Assembly (NCBI GenBank): GCA_029216955.1
Contig: JANAVB010044017.1
Coordinates: 2,911,844 to 2,975,843, forward strand
Source of the DNA: Iris pallida
Lineage: Eukaryota; Streptophyta; Magnoliopsida; Asparagales; Iridaceae
Direction: 5' to 3'
Length of the DNA stretch: 64,000 nt
Part shown: positions 15,940-29,412 of the stretch, piece by piece
Layout: every line of letters starts with the position of its first letter
Numbering within the stretch: the stretch's first letter is position 1
Notes under the pieces: generated by a model
The model's input: the letters and a program-made list of their open reading frames with translations, nothing else
What the model was told of the DNA's origin: nothing
The model's database searches: none
Made by a program: the position numbers and the translations under genes

Positions 15940-15986
<47 letters not shown>

Positions 15987-16006
15987 ATAATATATATATA
16001 TATATA
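15940..16006. repeat. (TA)n tract in LTR1
   Basis: Nearly pure TA dinucleotides with two small interruptions. LTR2 has the equivalent tract at 22317-22372. Confidence 0.95.
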
Positions 16007-19000
16007 AGAGAAAAGAACTAACATGTAAAGCTATGTGTGTGTGTGAACATGGAGGTGTACATGAAAAGAGAAATCAACACTAGTTATGAGTTTACACTAC
16101 ATATGGCACAAAGCTAATCCATCTACATTACACATATATTATACTTAACATGCATGGCTACAAGTATACATCTATATACATTAGAGTAGAGACTATTTAA
16201 GTTATAACTAACATGCATCTATACTCTACATAAATCTATATACATTATAGCAATCATTTAGAGAAGGGTTACATGGCATGGTGGTTGATATAGAGTGGGG
16301 TGTCCTTGTGCAGAGGATGAAGTTCATTCTCAGTTTAGTTCGACATTTGCATATAAACTAAAGTGAGCTATCCCATAAACTGGTGTAACTAACCGCATAA
16401 AATGAATCATGTTATCTGAAATCTGCCATTAAGCCAACATTCCATATGCATACAGCTCATGCATTATCTAATACTGAAATTAACTAACATTTCGAATTAA
16501 GGGGTTGAAGGTTAACATTACATTCATAGACATTCCACTATATTGAAAATTGAAATTGGCTTGGCAATAGAAAAAGGAAGGTATATATGCTTACATGGAC
16601 AGTTCAGTGTTTGAACAACCTAAAATGAACTAGCATTCAATCTAAATATCAGCTATGCATTGGTTCTATGTCTACATATGAAATCTGATATTGCATTTAC
16701 AATATTTATACATTATGCATTCATATCTATCATTACATATATACCTTGCATTTATATCTAGCATTCATTATACACATTTATGCATGCATTGTATATCATT
16801 CTTTCATTCATGTATTTATGCATTGCTTACATACATTACATTAATTGCATTCCTACATGCTTGCATTCAACCATATATATACATTAATGTAAAGAGGATA
16901 TATATCATATATATTATTTCATTCATCTAACATATCATGCATTATATACTCTATATTTATTTAATATCCATACTACATAGGCTCATAGGTTACACAAAAT
17001 GCATATATCGTATAGTCACCCTTCTACTTAAAACTAATACTGTACCAATTGGGCCTTCACTAAATTCTAGGATTAAAGTATGTTATAGCTCTTCGTGTTA
17101 GCTTTCCGAAACTTTAAACGGATCGCATTTTCGTGTCTGAAAGCTCCCGGAATCGCGAAAATATCGAAACGCGTTCGTCTTTCGTACAGCTGACACTCAA
17201 ACAATTCTACAGAAAGTTTTAAAACGAATTTGGCTTATTAAAATATATATTTGGAAAGCTAACTTCGATACGCTTCTTTTAAAAAACGAGAGGTTAATTG
17301 GAGTTATGAGCTAAAAGTTATGGTATTTCTAAATTGCTCTAGGTACTAAAAATGTGGATAAATATTATGACGAATTTAGGTAGTTTGAGACAAAAGAAAC
17401 ACAAGTATATAACATAATATATCAAGAACTCACTCTCTACACTAATATATATATATGAGACACTATAGAACACATCTCCAATACAAAAATATGAGATTAA
17501 ACATGTAATAATTTATTCACACATAACAACAACACATAGTGTGTCCAAATTTAGGATTTTTCCACATGGACACAACCACAACACAATGGACACTCCTATA
17601 ACCTCCAAATGGACACGAAATGGACACAAATGGAGATACAACCATGGGGGTCATTCCTATGGGTTCAAAATGTTCATATATGTATGTAGGGATGGATTAG
17701 AGGAGAGATTATACCTTCCGGGAGAGAGATTCAAAGGAAAATCCTTCCGACACGACACCGACACGTAGAGATTCCAAAAGGACACGAACGAGCTCCGAAT
17801 CCTCCCAAACTTGGCTAGCACCCTCTAACCATGGAGTAGAAGAGAAATGAAGAATATTTGATGGAAGAGGGGGTTGATTTGGAGATGAAATCAATGGAGG
17901 TTCATCTCTAAATTAATTTGGGGAAGAACAAGAGAGAGAAAGTGGTTGAAAACAAATGATTGAAGGAGTGACTCACTCCTTATCCTCCCATAGGTGGCTG
18001 CCCAAAAAATGTGAGGTGTCCTCTATTTGAATGTCCAAAATTCCCTCCACTAATCTATTTGATTTAAATTAGGAATGGGTTAAAGGTTGAGGTCATTTTA
18101 GTCAAGTTTTAAGTCTCTAATTAAACTAAACCTATCCATAAATAATTAGTCTAACTACTAACTAAAATTAATATCATGTGGACTTAAATTAATATCATGT
18201 GGGCCATGCCTAACTAGTGTGTGGGTCCCACTAGAGTCAAACTACCTCCCGGGTCCCCGTTTCAAGTCGGATTGAGTTGAAATTCGAACCCGACTCAAAT
18301 AACCCCAAAACAATATCATAAATAATAAAATAAATTTCAACCCCAAATTAATATCATAAATAATAAAATAAATTTCAAAAGTATTTTAAAATATAAAATG
18401 ATAAAAATACCCCTGTTTCTGAAAACTGGGGGTGACAAATCTACCCACCTTAAAAAATTTCGTCCTCGAAATTAAAATGTTCCTACCCCTTCCAGGTCAA
18501 ACCCCTACAATCAAAGTCTCAAAACTTAATCAATCATACAATTTAAAAGGACGACATACAGGATCATGACATACGGTGGTAATGAAAGTCTCATCTAGGT
18601 ATACTAGTCACACTAGACCAAAACAATCATAAGGTATCAAAACATACAAGCAATCTAGGGTGTTGAACTAGAAAAGTTACAAAAACAACAATCATCAAAG
18701 CTGTAAGGCAGTCTACCATCCTATATGAAAACTGGTAATTATCAAAAATAAAATAAGATAACTACTAATCATCTATAAAGGGGTACTATTTAAGAAAAAT
18801 CAAAACCAAAAGTTTGAGGAACGAAAGTTAATAGCATTGAATCCAATCACAATATAATATATATAGAAAGAGAGAGTGTTAGAGAGGAAAAAGCTAACAT
18901 TATGTAAATGTTATGTGGTTAGTGTGTGTATGGGTGTATGTGGACATGTTCATTTGGTTAGATAGTAGGCTTGTGTGTGTAAAATATACATGAAAGTGTA

Positions 19001-19884
19001 TAAGAGGATTTGGGTCTCAAAACAATAGCTATCAAGTTATACTATTCATGGCATATTGGTTAAACAGTCTACAAGGCACAAGCTATTTACTCATAACATG
19101 CATGGCTAACCATATATATATATGTATAGAGAGGTAGAGATTTAATTATGTATCTATATACATTATAACATGTATGCATAAACTATATGTATATATAAAT
19201 CTATATAGATTTATGAACATAACATGGAGATGAAGGGTTAGGTTTACATGGCAGTTGTGAATATTAGTGTAGAGTGTCAAGTGTACATGGGTTAAAACTT
19301 GAAATGAAGGGTTCAATCATTCAGTTTAGTTCAACATTACATATTAAATCTGAAATTGAACTAAATATTTAAAAGCAATGTAAAAATGTTAACATGTATT
19401 CAGTTTTCAGGATTTTGGAGAAATTCAAACATCAAAACCAACCCAACGTTTACCACAACCACAACCTAACATGTAAGAGTATGAAACCTAACATTATATC
19501 CCTACATACAACAATATATACGGCTCAAAACATTACATTTTAAAAAAACTGTAAATTGACTAATCACTTAGAATTCAGGCTTAAAGGGTTAATATGCACA
19601 CAGTCTCAGATTTGACAAATTCAAACACAAAACTCAACCAATTTCTTTAAAACTTGAAATCCTGTATATAACATACATGTACAGTGATGTAAACAACGAC
19701 TAATAACATGAAATTTACATTTAATTTACAAATTTAATCTGAAAAATATAGAACTAGTCACTGATATTGTACTATATTAGAAATATTGGAATTTTGAGAA
19801 ATTAACATCAAACATATTAATATGCATTTAGATAGGTTGGTAATCAAGTGTAGCATGCATACGTGTCAGGAAAGTATCTGTGTC

Positions 19885-19927
<43 letters not shown>

Positions 19928-20277
19928 AAGGTAATACAAGAAATAATGGCAAGAAGGAATAATGATAAAATCTGTTCTGCTTATCTGTTTAAAAGAAGGA
20001 ACCATTTTGAAACCAGAGCTATAATATCAAATCCAAGTTAAGGTCTAGCAAAATCATCGATTCATTGTATTAGAAAAAAAAATTTATAGCAAGAAGTTAC
20101 ACTAGATTTATAATAACAGCCAAGCTACTCCTACTCATACTCCTACTCCTAAGTTATTTGATGATGGAATACAATTTATTACAACAGAATGGTACGATAG
20201 AGATGATATATTTAAAAACCTTCTCAGGATACAATCTGATAATCATATGCGTCTGTCCAAAATCATGTTACTCAGAG

Positions 20278-20500
20278 TCATCGCCATGCCAGTAAGCAAG
20301 GCTGCGATAAACGATAGATTCCATAATTGGGGTATGCACCTCTACAATCATGTCGTCTGAAAATCTCGCTATGCCGACTAGTATAGCTGCGAGAAATTCC
20401 AAATCTCATAACCAAGATACATACATCCGAAGTCAGGTCCCTATATTTCCGCCACGCCAGCTAATATGGCTGCGATAAACTACAGGTTCCATAATCAAGT
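20278..20500. repeat. Three diverged tandem units of about 85 bp
   Basis: Copies start near 20281, 20368 and 20449. Each has CGCCATGCCAG-like sequence, then GGCTGCGATAAAC, then TTCCATAATCAAG-like sequence, with many differences between copies. Function unknown. Confidence 0.6.
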
Positions 20501-20807
20501 AGACATTTTACCATCCCTGTATTCTCGTCAACATATGTCATCAGAAAATATCGTAACTCAGGCCATAAAATTCATCTCGATAGGAAAATCAAAATCAACA
20601 ACGATCCAACAAAATCAAATTCAATAATCAAGGAGTGAGAGCAACAAACAAGGGAAATGATTTCAAATTGAAGTTTAAATAAGATTCTCAAGGGTCGTCC
20701 TAGGAATCTCTCAAGGAAACCTAACTGTGATTGAGTACCTTCAAAAATATCCTAATCCTACTGCAGGCTGTAGTGATACTCTAGTTCGAATACCACTACA
20801 TAAACTC

Positions 20808-20825
20808 GACCTGCATGGGCCACCA
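20808..20825 (-). other. Putative tRNA-Ile primer binding site (LARD)
   Basis: The minus strand reads TGGTGGCCCATGCAGGTC, nine bases after the LTR2 end. It has a 16-base match to the complement of the recalled tRNA-Ile(AAU) 3' end. Confidence 0.6.
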
Positions 20826-20834
20826 CTAAAAACG

Positions 20835-22314
20835 TGTCACGATCCGCACCCTAGAGTAAGGGCACGAGAAGTGGGTACGTCCAGCCTACACCGCAGTGTC
20901 GGCAGTAGAACGCTGTCCTAGGTCAATCATCTAACAATATAAAGGTACCTGTACAGTATATACACTCCGAATGGAGGTGACATAGCAGAATATAGTCTCA
21001 ATCACATCTAAGGCAGGATGATAAGATAGATAGACAGATATAAAAATAAAATAAGATCCACAGAGATACAACCAGAGAAGTATAAGTGTCTAAGATAACA
21101 CAATCCAGAAAATATCTCAAAACTCAAATACAGTAATCTATAGAGAATAAATACAACTGAAAATCACTAATCTAAACTAATGGTGTGACATTCACTGCTA
21201 AGGGATCCTGCTGGAGATCCAGGTCACAAAAATCCTCTAAGGTAGTCCCATGGTAAGTGGTATTGGGTTCCTCATCATCCTCTGTAAAATTTTCAACAGG
21301 TCCAGTCAGGACGGGATCGAGCATAAAATATCTCACGCAGTTCATAACATGTTAGAAAATATAACGTACAATAGAGTAAGATACATGAAACGCTGAAAAA
21401 AGATGTATATGAAAAATAGAAGGATATGATAATAGGAAATATCTATATATGATAAGTAAGAACTGTAAGCAATATGTGATTTAGAGTACAATATGGTTAT
21501 GTAAACAGGTTAGGTTATACAATAAAATGGGACTCCTTTGTACGTGGGTGTACAATGGACATATACAATTTCTTATACAATAGGATTAATCACATAACCA
21601 TTTTTACTCTCCCTCCCCAATCAATACACAAGGATCCAATTCAGTTACGTTACCTTATACAATGGCTTGTACAATAGCTTGTACAATGTCTTGTACAATA
21701 GCTTGTACAATGGCTTGTACAATGTCTTGTACAATAGAGCTCAATGTGATAATGAGAGTACAATATGCATAATGAGTGTACAATGATAAGGGTATTCAAT
21801 AAATACAATATGTTAGTGAAACGCACATCACAATATGTATTTAGTGAACACAAGGAGATAACATCGCAAAAGAAGATCCATATAGTACCAATCCGTGTTA
21901 CCAACGTGTCAGCATCAAGTAAATTAATCTATGGCAAGAATAGACGTTCTAGCAAGTATGAAACGGTCAGAGAACGTACTCGCCTGATAACTGAATGTCC
22001 GAAGAGGGTGTACTGCCTGAAGAGAGGTGTTTGTCTCCTAATCAGAGCAACACAAGTTACAACATGTCTAAAATAAGGAAATAGACTGCTACAATATATC
22101 TACATGCCATCTAGGTCAAACTAGGCTAAAGTCAACACTTGGTCAACTCTAGTCAACTATCTAGTCAAAGCTAGGTCAACTGGGTCAACCTAGACTCAAT
22201 GAAGTCTCACTAGGCCTAACCAGTCTACCCTAGCTAGTACACCATACAAATCCAAGGCTATACAAGCCAACACAAGTCACATATCAAGATACATCACATT
22301 CATGCATATTCAAC

Positions 22315-22377
<63 letters not shown>

Positions 22378-24809
22378 GAAAAGAACTAACATGTAAAGCT
22401 ATGTGTGTGTGTGAATATGGAGGTGTACATAAAAAGAGAAATCAACACTAGTTATGAGTTTACACTACATATGGCACAAAGCTAACCCATCTACATTACA
22501 CATATATTATACTTAACATGCATGGCTACAAGTATACATCTATATACATTAGAGTAGAGACTATTTAAGTTATAACTAACATGCATCTATACTCTACATA
22601 AATCTATATACATTATAGCAATCATTTAGAGAAGGGTTGCATGGCATGGTGGTTGATATAGAGTGAGGTGTCCTTGTACAGAGGGTGAAGTTCATTCTCA
22701 GTTTAGTTCCACATTTGCATATAAACTAAAGTAAGCCATCCCATAAACTGGTGTAACTAACCACATAAAATGAACCATGTTATCTGAAATCTGCCATTAA
22801 GCCAACATTCCATATGTATACAGCTCATGCATTGTCTAATACTGAAATTAACTAACATTTCGAATTAAGGGGTTGAAGGTTAACATTACATTCATAGACA
22901 TTCCACTATATTGAAAATTGAAATTGGCTTGACAATAGGAAAAGGAAGGTATATATGCTTACATGGACAGTTCAGTGTTCGAACAACCTAAAATGAACTA
23001 ACATTCAATCTAAATATCAGCTATGCATTGGTTCTATGTCAACATATAAAATCTGATATTGCATTTACAATATTTATACATTATGCATTCATATCTATCA
23101 TTACATATATACCTTACATTTATATCTAGCATTCATTATATACTTTTATGCATGCATTGTATATCATTCTTTCATTCATGTATTTATGCATTGCTTACAT
23201 ACATTACATTAATTGCATTCCTACATGCTTGCATTCAACCATATATATACATTAATGTAAAGAGGATATATATCATATATATATTATTTCATTCATCTAA
23301 CATATCATGCATTACATACTCTATATTTATTTAATATCCATACTACATAGGCTCATAGGTTACACAAAATGTATATATCGTATAGTCACCATTCTACTTA
23401 AAACCAATACTGTACCAATTGGGCCTTCACTAAATTATAGGATTAAAGTATGTTATAGCTCTTCGTGTTAGCTTTTCGAAACTTTAAACGGATCGCATTT
23501 TCGTGTCCGGAAGCTCCCGGAATTGCGAAAACACCGAAACGCGTTCGTCTTTCGTACAGCTGACACTCAAACAATTCTACAGAAAGTTTTAAAACGAATT
23601 TGGCTTATTAAAATATATATTTGGAAAGCTAACTTCGATACGCTTCTTTTAAAAAAATAGGAGGTTAATTGGAGTTATGAGCTAAAAGTTATGGTATTTC
23701 TAAATTGCTCTAGGTACTAAAAATGTGGATAAATATTATGACGAATTTAGGTAGTTTGAGACAAAAGAAACACAAGTATATAACATAATATATCAAGAAC
23801 TCACTCTCTACACTAATATATATATATGAGACACTATAGAACACATCTCCAATATAAAAATATGAGATTAAACATGTAATAATTCATTCACACATAACAA
23901 CAACACATAGTGTGTCCAAATTTGGGATTTTCCCACATGGACACAACCACAACACAATAGACACTCCTATGACCTCCAAATGGACACGAAATGGACACAA
24001 ATGGAGATACAACCATGGGAGTCATTCCTATGGGTTTCAAAATATTTATATATGCATGTAGGGATGGATTAGAGGAGAGATTATACCTTCCAGAAGAGAG
24101 ATTCAAAGAAAAATCCTTCTGACACGACACCGACACGTAGAGATTCCAAAAGGACACGAACGAGCTCCGAATCCTCCCAAACTTGGCTAGCACCCTCTAA
24201 CCATGGAGTAGAAGAGAACTGAAGAAGATTTGATGGAAGAGGGAGTTGATTTGGAGATGAAATCAATGGAGGTTCATCTCTAAATTAATTTGGGGAAGAA
24301 CAAGAGAGAGAAAGTGAATGAAAACAAATGAATGAATGAGTGACTCACTCCTTATCCCCCCATAGGTGGCTACCCAAAAAATGTGAGGTGTCCCCTATTT
24401 GAATGTCCAAAATACCCTCCACTAATCTATTTGATTTAAATTAGGAATGGGTTAAAGGTTGAGGTCATTTTAGTCTAGTTTTAAGTCTCTAATTAAACTA
24501 AACCTATCCATAAATAATTAGTCTAACTACTAACTAAAATTAATATAATGTGGACTTAAATTAATATCATGTGGGCCATGCCTAACTAGTGTGTGGGTCC
24601 CACTAGAGTCAAACTACCTCCCGGGTCCACGTTTCAAGTCGGATTGAGTTGAAATTCGAACCCGACTCAAATAACCCCAAAACAATATCATAAATAATAA
24701 AACAAATTTCAACCCCAAATTAATATCATAAATAATAAAATAAATTTCAAAAGTATTTTAAAATATAAAATGATAAAAATACTCCTGTTTCTGAAAACTG
24801 GGGGTGACA
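20835..24809 (-). repeat. LARD LTR2 (5' LTR; also 3' LTR of the next interior)
   Basis: It starts TGTCACGATCC and ends GGGGGTGACA. It is collinear with LTR1 over its whole length (12-bp array 21655-21738, TTGAC cluster 22110-22190, TA tract 22317-22372, 62-base block 24125-24186). Beyond 24809 the sequence is again PPT and interior, not flanking DNA, so this LTR serves two interiors. Confidence 0.85.
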
Positions 24810-25092
24810 AATTTACCCACCTTAAAAAATTTCGTCTTCGAAATTAAAATGTTCCTACCCCTTCCAGGTCAAACCCCTACAATCAAAGTCTCAAAACTTA
24901 ATCAATCATACAATTTAAAAGGACGGCATACAAGATCATGGCATACGGTGGTAATGAAAGTCTCATCTAGGTATACTAGTCACACTAGACCAAAACAATC
25001 ATAAGGTATCAAAACATACAAGCAATCAAGGGTGTTGAACTAGAAAAGTTACAAAAATAATAATCATCAAAGCTGTAAGGCAGTCTACCATC
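24810..25092 (-). other. 3' end of a second LARD interior (PPT and stem-loop)
   Basis: Matches 18438-18720 base for base with few differences, including the stem-loop (24828-24845). It stops at GTCTACCATCC (25092) and is followed by unrelated sequence that leads into a gag start. This junction makes the interior chimeric. Confidence 0.75.
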
Positions 25093-25358
25093 CATGGGCT
25101 TGAGATTCTTGAAATCTCTGTAGTCCTCTGTCTCGCTGGTGGTGCTGGTGGAGTCTCCCTGGATCAGAGCGAATCTGCAACTGTGGCTCTGAACTGAGCA
25201 GCCTGATCACTCTGACCATCGATAAACTTCTGGAAGATTCCCATCAGCTGAGTGCTGCCAATAGTGATCGTTTGAGGAAGCAAAGGAGGCGGTGGAAGCT
25301 CTGGTGCCTTAAGTGCAGGGGGTTCTATGGTCCTGGTGTTCCGTGTATGAACCATCAT
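25093..25358 (-). pseudogene. gag: gag N-terminal stub, element F
   Basis: On the minus strand it begins MMVHTRNTRTIEPP near 25358, followed by a Pro-rich stretch and STQLMGIFQKFIDGQ, similar in layout to the element E gag start. A stop follows after 64 codons and homology ends at 25092. The acceptor-like sequence expected before the ATG reads TTTTCTATTTCATG and lacks a CAG, so it is degraded. Primer site and 5' LTR follow to the right in normal order. Confidence 0.5.
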
Positions 25359-25520
25359 GAAATAGAAAATAAACGGTTGATTGTTATGTCCTAGAAAATA
25401 ATAAGCAACTTAGAAATAATGCATATAACCATTTCCCCCAATTTCTTATACTGTGATGAGTTTTCATTAGTTTAGCATGCTCCCTAATAGCACTCTACAG
25501 CCTGAGTACCATTATGATAG

Positions 25521-25538
25521 GACTTGCATGAGCCACCA
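25521..25538 (-). other. Putative tRNA-Ile primer binding site (element F)
   Basis: The minus strand reads TGGTGGCTCATGCAAGTC, nine bases after the LTR end. It has two differences from the shared core, both transitions. Confidence 0.5.
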
Positions 25539-25547
25539 CTAAAAACA

Positions 25548-28500
25548 TGTCACGACCTGCTCCCGAATGATTGGGTACGAGTCGGACAAGCCCAGCCTAC
25601 GTTGGAGACTCAACGTCGTAAGCTATACTAAGTTTCTAAGAACTCAAAGTAATAACATGAAATCAACATCACAACATCTAGTACGTTCCAGAATACAACA
25701 CAATACACCACCACAAGTTCTAGCCAATATTACACCTTTTACACTAAACCGGAGACAAATCAGGAGACAGAAATAAAGGTGATAGTCCAAACCATAAGTG
25801 CCTCACAATAAAACATCAAAAGTTGAGTCTACTAAGTAAATTTAGAAATGGAACTAAAGCTATATCTCTGCAGCTACTAAGTGCTGAATAGTGTCATCCT
25901 GCTCAACTATAGCCTCGGTCTCATGCCCGTAATAGGTGGTACAAAATAGCCTCAAGCTCACCTGCAACATATCCAGTCAGGAGTGGAACAAAGTACAATC
26001 TATAATAATAAAACAAGTACAACATGTGAATAAGTAAAGAACGATGAAACATGATGATCATGGAGTAAATGCATAATCAAAAATGAACATGAACACGTAA
26101 TCAAAGATCTTGACAAGTAAATTTGAAATATATACCAAAATATATAACCGGCTGGGTATGATCATGAATAAGAACAAGTAATTGTACGGCTTAAATCCCA
26201 CGTGCACAAGTGTGAGACTTAAGCTGTCAACATGAATCCTAGGTTGGGCTTTAGTCACATATCCGTAGTATTTTCCCTTCCCAGATACAAGTAAGGATCA
26301 TGAACCAGAGTATAAGACAAAGTCGCTTAACAATGTGTCCAATATGAAAAGAACATGACATGAAGTAAATGAGTCAAAATCATAGAAATACTTGCCTTGC
26401 TCTAGATGATCGAGAATAGGGAAATAGTAATTTCTATGTCACCTTGAATAGGTACAAGTTGCTTAGGTTCTAATTAATTAACAATGAACTAGCTATCTAT
26501 TCTCTAACCATAGACTAACTACATAATATCTATAATAATATACTAGCTATACACAAATTCTAACTAGCTATAGAATAGAAAATCTACTTAAGTAATATAC
26601 ACAAAATATTTGTATAAAATCATAGTAATTAAAATATGGCTGCTAATCTTGTACATTTATTTATACAAGAGAAATAATAACAATTAAACAATATTTACTA
26701 CAAAATTACTAAATGATATTACTTAGCAATAATCATTTCAGCAATATTTATTAACTATATTCAGCAATCAAGCCCGGCTCATTACTACTTCCCCCTCCTT
26801 TTTTTTATATTATGTTGGCAGGCCCAAAGCCAACTGGCCCAGCCCCACTTCATCAATATTGCTACTGTTGTTATTCCAATTCTCCCATTTAAATGACCCA
26901 CACAACCCAGCCTTACACTCCAAGCCTGACCTGGCCCATCATAAACCCTAACTATAATCACCAGCTTCACCCGCTCTCTCCTCTCATTTCCCATAACCGA
27001 ACACCAAACTAACCTAATTTCCTCTTCCAGCCGTCATTGAAACAACCCTAACCCTATGCATCTCCTCCTCGCTACACTCTATCATCTCTCTTCCTTAGTC
27101 GCAAAGACACCCTAGCACACTTATCATCTTTCTTCCTCAGCTCTCTATTCCCAAACCCTAATTCGTTCCTCACACAGCCGACAACAAGAAAAATAGAGAA
27201 ATCGAAGAACAAGAATGAGGAGGCTCGAACGAGATAGTTACCTGAGTTCGACGGTGCGGTAGTAGTGACAGTGATGCAGATCTGGCGGTGTGTTCGTCTA
27301 GTCGGCGAGACCTGGTGGAGATGAGATGGTAGCAACGTCCACACAGCAGGGCACGGTGGCTCAAAGTGGTTGCTCGAGCTTCGAAGGGGTGGCACGTAAC
27401 TCGAAGGGGCAATACAGCTAACGAGACGACGACTCGTTTCTCGAAGGGTCGACCCAACTTCTAAGGGCGGCATGGTCTTCCAAAAGTGACACGCGATTCG
27501 AGGGATGCTCGACAATCGAGGCTCTACCTTCGAGGTGACACCTTGGTCACGTCCATAGCGGCTATGGTGGCAGATCGATGAATGTATGTCGGCGAGGCAG
27601 TCAGAGACATTGTGATGATCGGCGAGTGATGGAGATCGATGAAAACGACTCCAGCGATGGTGGTGAGGCGGTCCGATCTACAACAGAGATGTCGAGCTTC
27701 GATCAGCAACCAAATAGCAAAAAAGATGTGGAAGAGAAATAAAAGAATAGCGGAAGAGGCTCACCGTATTCGATCTGAGTCCTAGGTCGTCGGCGAGGTT
27801 GATTTGACCGGCTACTACGCGGTAACGAAGCTCCGGTGACTGGCAGCAAAGTTTCAGTCGTCGGTTGAAAATATTAAGAAATATGTGAGAACAAGGGCCA
27901 GAAAAGGAAGAAGAAGAAGAAGAAGAAATGGAACAGAGTTTTTACCTCGGTGTGGCGGTCAACGGTGGATCTCTGGCACGGTGGCATTGTCCGATGGCAG
28001 AGTCAATAGCGAGGAGGAGATCCTGCAAACATCAGTGGTGCGATGGCTCCAGCATCGATCGACATCTCGACGAAGCGCGACGGACTCCAGCGGTGCTCAC
28101 GGCGGAAGACGGTAAACTCCGACGATGCTTATGATGGTGCACGGCCAGAAGTAGTAATGTATTAGGAATAGTATTGTGTATTGGAATGTTTGTCGGTTGT
28201 AACAGTATTGTGTCAGAAAAGTATTATTAAAATAATAACTAGAAAACTCCTCCAATATTTATAAAAAATATTAGAGTGCTCTCTAAGTCATCCTTAGTGG
28301 CATCCCTTTGTAATTTGTAATAGATCTATGGCTATTAGTAAAACAAAATAACTAATACTGCTAACTAACTGCTAACTAATTAATTAATTAATTAACAACT
28401 AATTAGGAATAATCCAAAATTGGTTGAAACCTACACTAAGCCCTTCACCTAGAAATTGTAGGCTAAAGCCCACGACCCAAAGCCGAAGGCTTGGTAGGCT

Positions 28501-28804
28501 TAGTTAGAAACCAATTAATTAAATAAATTCAGCCCATAATAATAATCAAAATTAATCATTAGGATTAATCAACATGACCATAATTAATAAATAATAATTA
28601 AAATAAATCCGAATTAATTAATAATAATAATAATCAAGATTATTCATTAACAATAATCAGAATTAATATATAATAATTAAAATTAAATATTTTTAAATTA
28701 GATTTATTATTTAAAACCAAGTTTTATTTAAATGATGCTTTTCCAAAAATAAAAATTCAGGAAAAGGTTCATAAATTTACCAAAATTGGATTTAGGGAGT
28801 TACA
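25548..28804 (-). repeat. 5' LTR of element F
   Basis: It starts TGTCACGACCTG and ends GGGAGTTACA on the plus strand (minus-strand start TGTAACTCCCTAA), 3,257 bp. It is a different family from the LARD LTRs although its first bases are similar. A GC-rich island (about 27060-28140) has a (GAA)n run and a donor-like GAG|GTAAAAA on the minus strand at 27946/27947, which fits a transcribed leader. No convincing gene; the 147-codon frame at 27072-27515 has no recognisable domain. Bases 28805-28809 (ATATA) would be one target duplication; the other end of the element is gone. Confidence 0.7.
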
Positions 28805-29410
28805 ATATATAACATAGCTATTTATACAACATTATTAATGGTATCTATAAGGCATCAGTTAATTATTTGTAATGAATTAAAAGGGATAATTCTCCTAATT
28901 TAGTCGAGATGAGGTAAAGTGAAAGTATGCCATGATAATTCATGACATTCTTCTGGAACGATGATTCGTGACATTTTTTGGGAATGATAATTTATGATGT
29001 TCTTCATGAACGATAATTCACGACTTTCTTCTAGAACGAGGCATGTATCTTCAAAGTGACAACCTACAAAATTTACGGTAAATTAAGATATCTCATGTCA
29101 AAGAATCTAAAAGATTGTTCACAAAACATAGATGTCAAAACTGTAGTTTTAAATAATATCAACACAAGTTAGAAAATCTAAAAAATAATGCAATTCTAAA
29201 TAAGCAAAACTAAGCTACTGATTATTCATATGAGTCTTCAGGAGTGGTGGTTTAGAAAAAAAATAACCTTAAGATCAAGGAAACAAAGTTGACCATTAGG
29301 TATGTTGTAATTTGCTAATTGATGACCACAAGAATTTGTTATAATCATTCTCATCATTATTGTCCCCGGGTATCTCGGTCGACCATGTCATAGTTTAAAA
29401 GTTATGGGAT
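28805..29410. other. Spacer left of elements A and B
   Basis: AT-rich sequence without an ORF or recognisable element, apart from the 26-bp tandem array. Its last bases (TTATGGGAT) continue directly into 48415 (CGTTTGACTTTT) if elements A and B and the GGGAT duplication are removed. Confidence 0.6.
28934..29037. repeat. Four tandem 26-bp repeats
   Basis: Copies start at 28934, 28960, 28986 and 29012, each exactly 26 bases, beginning GATAATTC-like and ending TTCTNGAAC-like. Copies differ at several sites. No function is known to me. Confidence 0.9.
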
Positions 29411-29412
29411 TG

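Larger units (their letters stand above)
14476..18437 (-). repeat. LARD LTR1 (3' LTR)
   Basis: It starts TATCACGATCC, where LTR2 has TGTCACGATCC, so its terminal TG has become TA, and ends GGGGGTGACA. It includes a 12-bp tandem array (15295-15366), a GTCAA cluster (15743-15809), a (TA)n tract (15940-16006), the conserved 62-base block (17753-17814) and a donor-like AAG|GTATAA on the minus strand at 17714/17715. In the first 88 bases it differs from LTR2 at about six sites, all transitions. No gene. Confidence 0.85.
18438..20834 (-). other. LARD interior: PPT, non-coding body, primer site
   Basis: No gag or pol homology in any frame. On the minus strand the 3' end carries the stem-loop AATTTCG-AGGA-CGAAATT (18456-18473) and an AAGGTGGGTAGATT PPT beside LTR1. 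Near the 5' end a sequence TTTTCCTATCGAG|ATG (ATG at 20573-20575) resembles a decayed splice acceptor and gag start, followed by a stop within a few codons. A (TA)n tract lies at 19888-19925, and a diverged triplicated unit lies at 20278-20500. Confidence 0.6.
14476..24809 (-). mobile_element. LARD-like non-autonomous LTR retrotransposon
   Basis: Two near-identical LTRs (14476-18437 and 20835-24809) flank 2.4 kb with no gag or pol. In minus-strand order: LTR2, a tRNA-Ile-type primer site (20808-20825), interior, stem-loop and PPT (18438-18475), LTR1. A large retrotransposon derivative of this kind would need proteins from an autonomous relative. No target duplication is visible: the left flank is (CA)n, and the right flank is another interior starting with a PPT. 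The element is therefore probably part of a tandem formed by LTR-LTR recombination. Confidence 0.75.

Noticed and set aside
15291..21904. CRISPR-like array in the 12-bp TTGTACAAT repeats
   Set aside because: No spacers between units; simple tandem repeats in LTRs of a plant element.
17709..24266. A conserved small protein in the LARD LTRs (QVWEDSELVRVLLESLRVGV)
   Set aside because: No ATG in frame in any of the three copies, and the nucleotide block itself looks invariant, so coding selection is not supported. Kept as a nucleotide finding instead.
27000..27165. Telomere-like CCCTAA words
   Set aside because: Only scattered single AACCCTAA words, common in plant 5'UTR-like sequence; no array.
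27072..27515. 147-codon minus-strand frame in the F LTR
   Set aside because: No recognisable domain, low-complexity basic composition, lies wholly within an LTR, and overlapping frames are open too.
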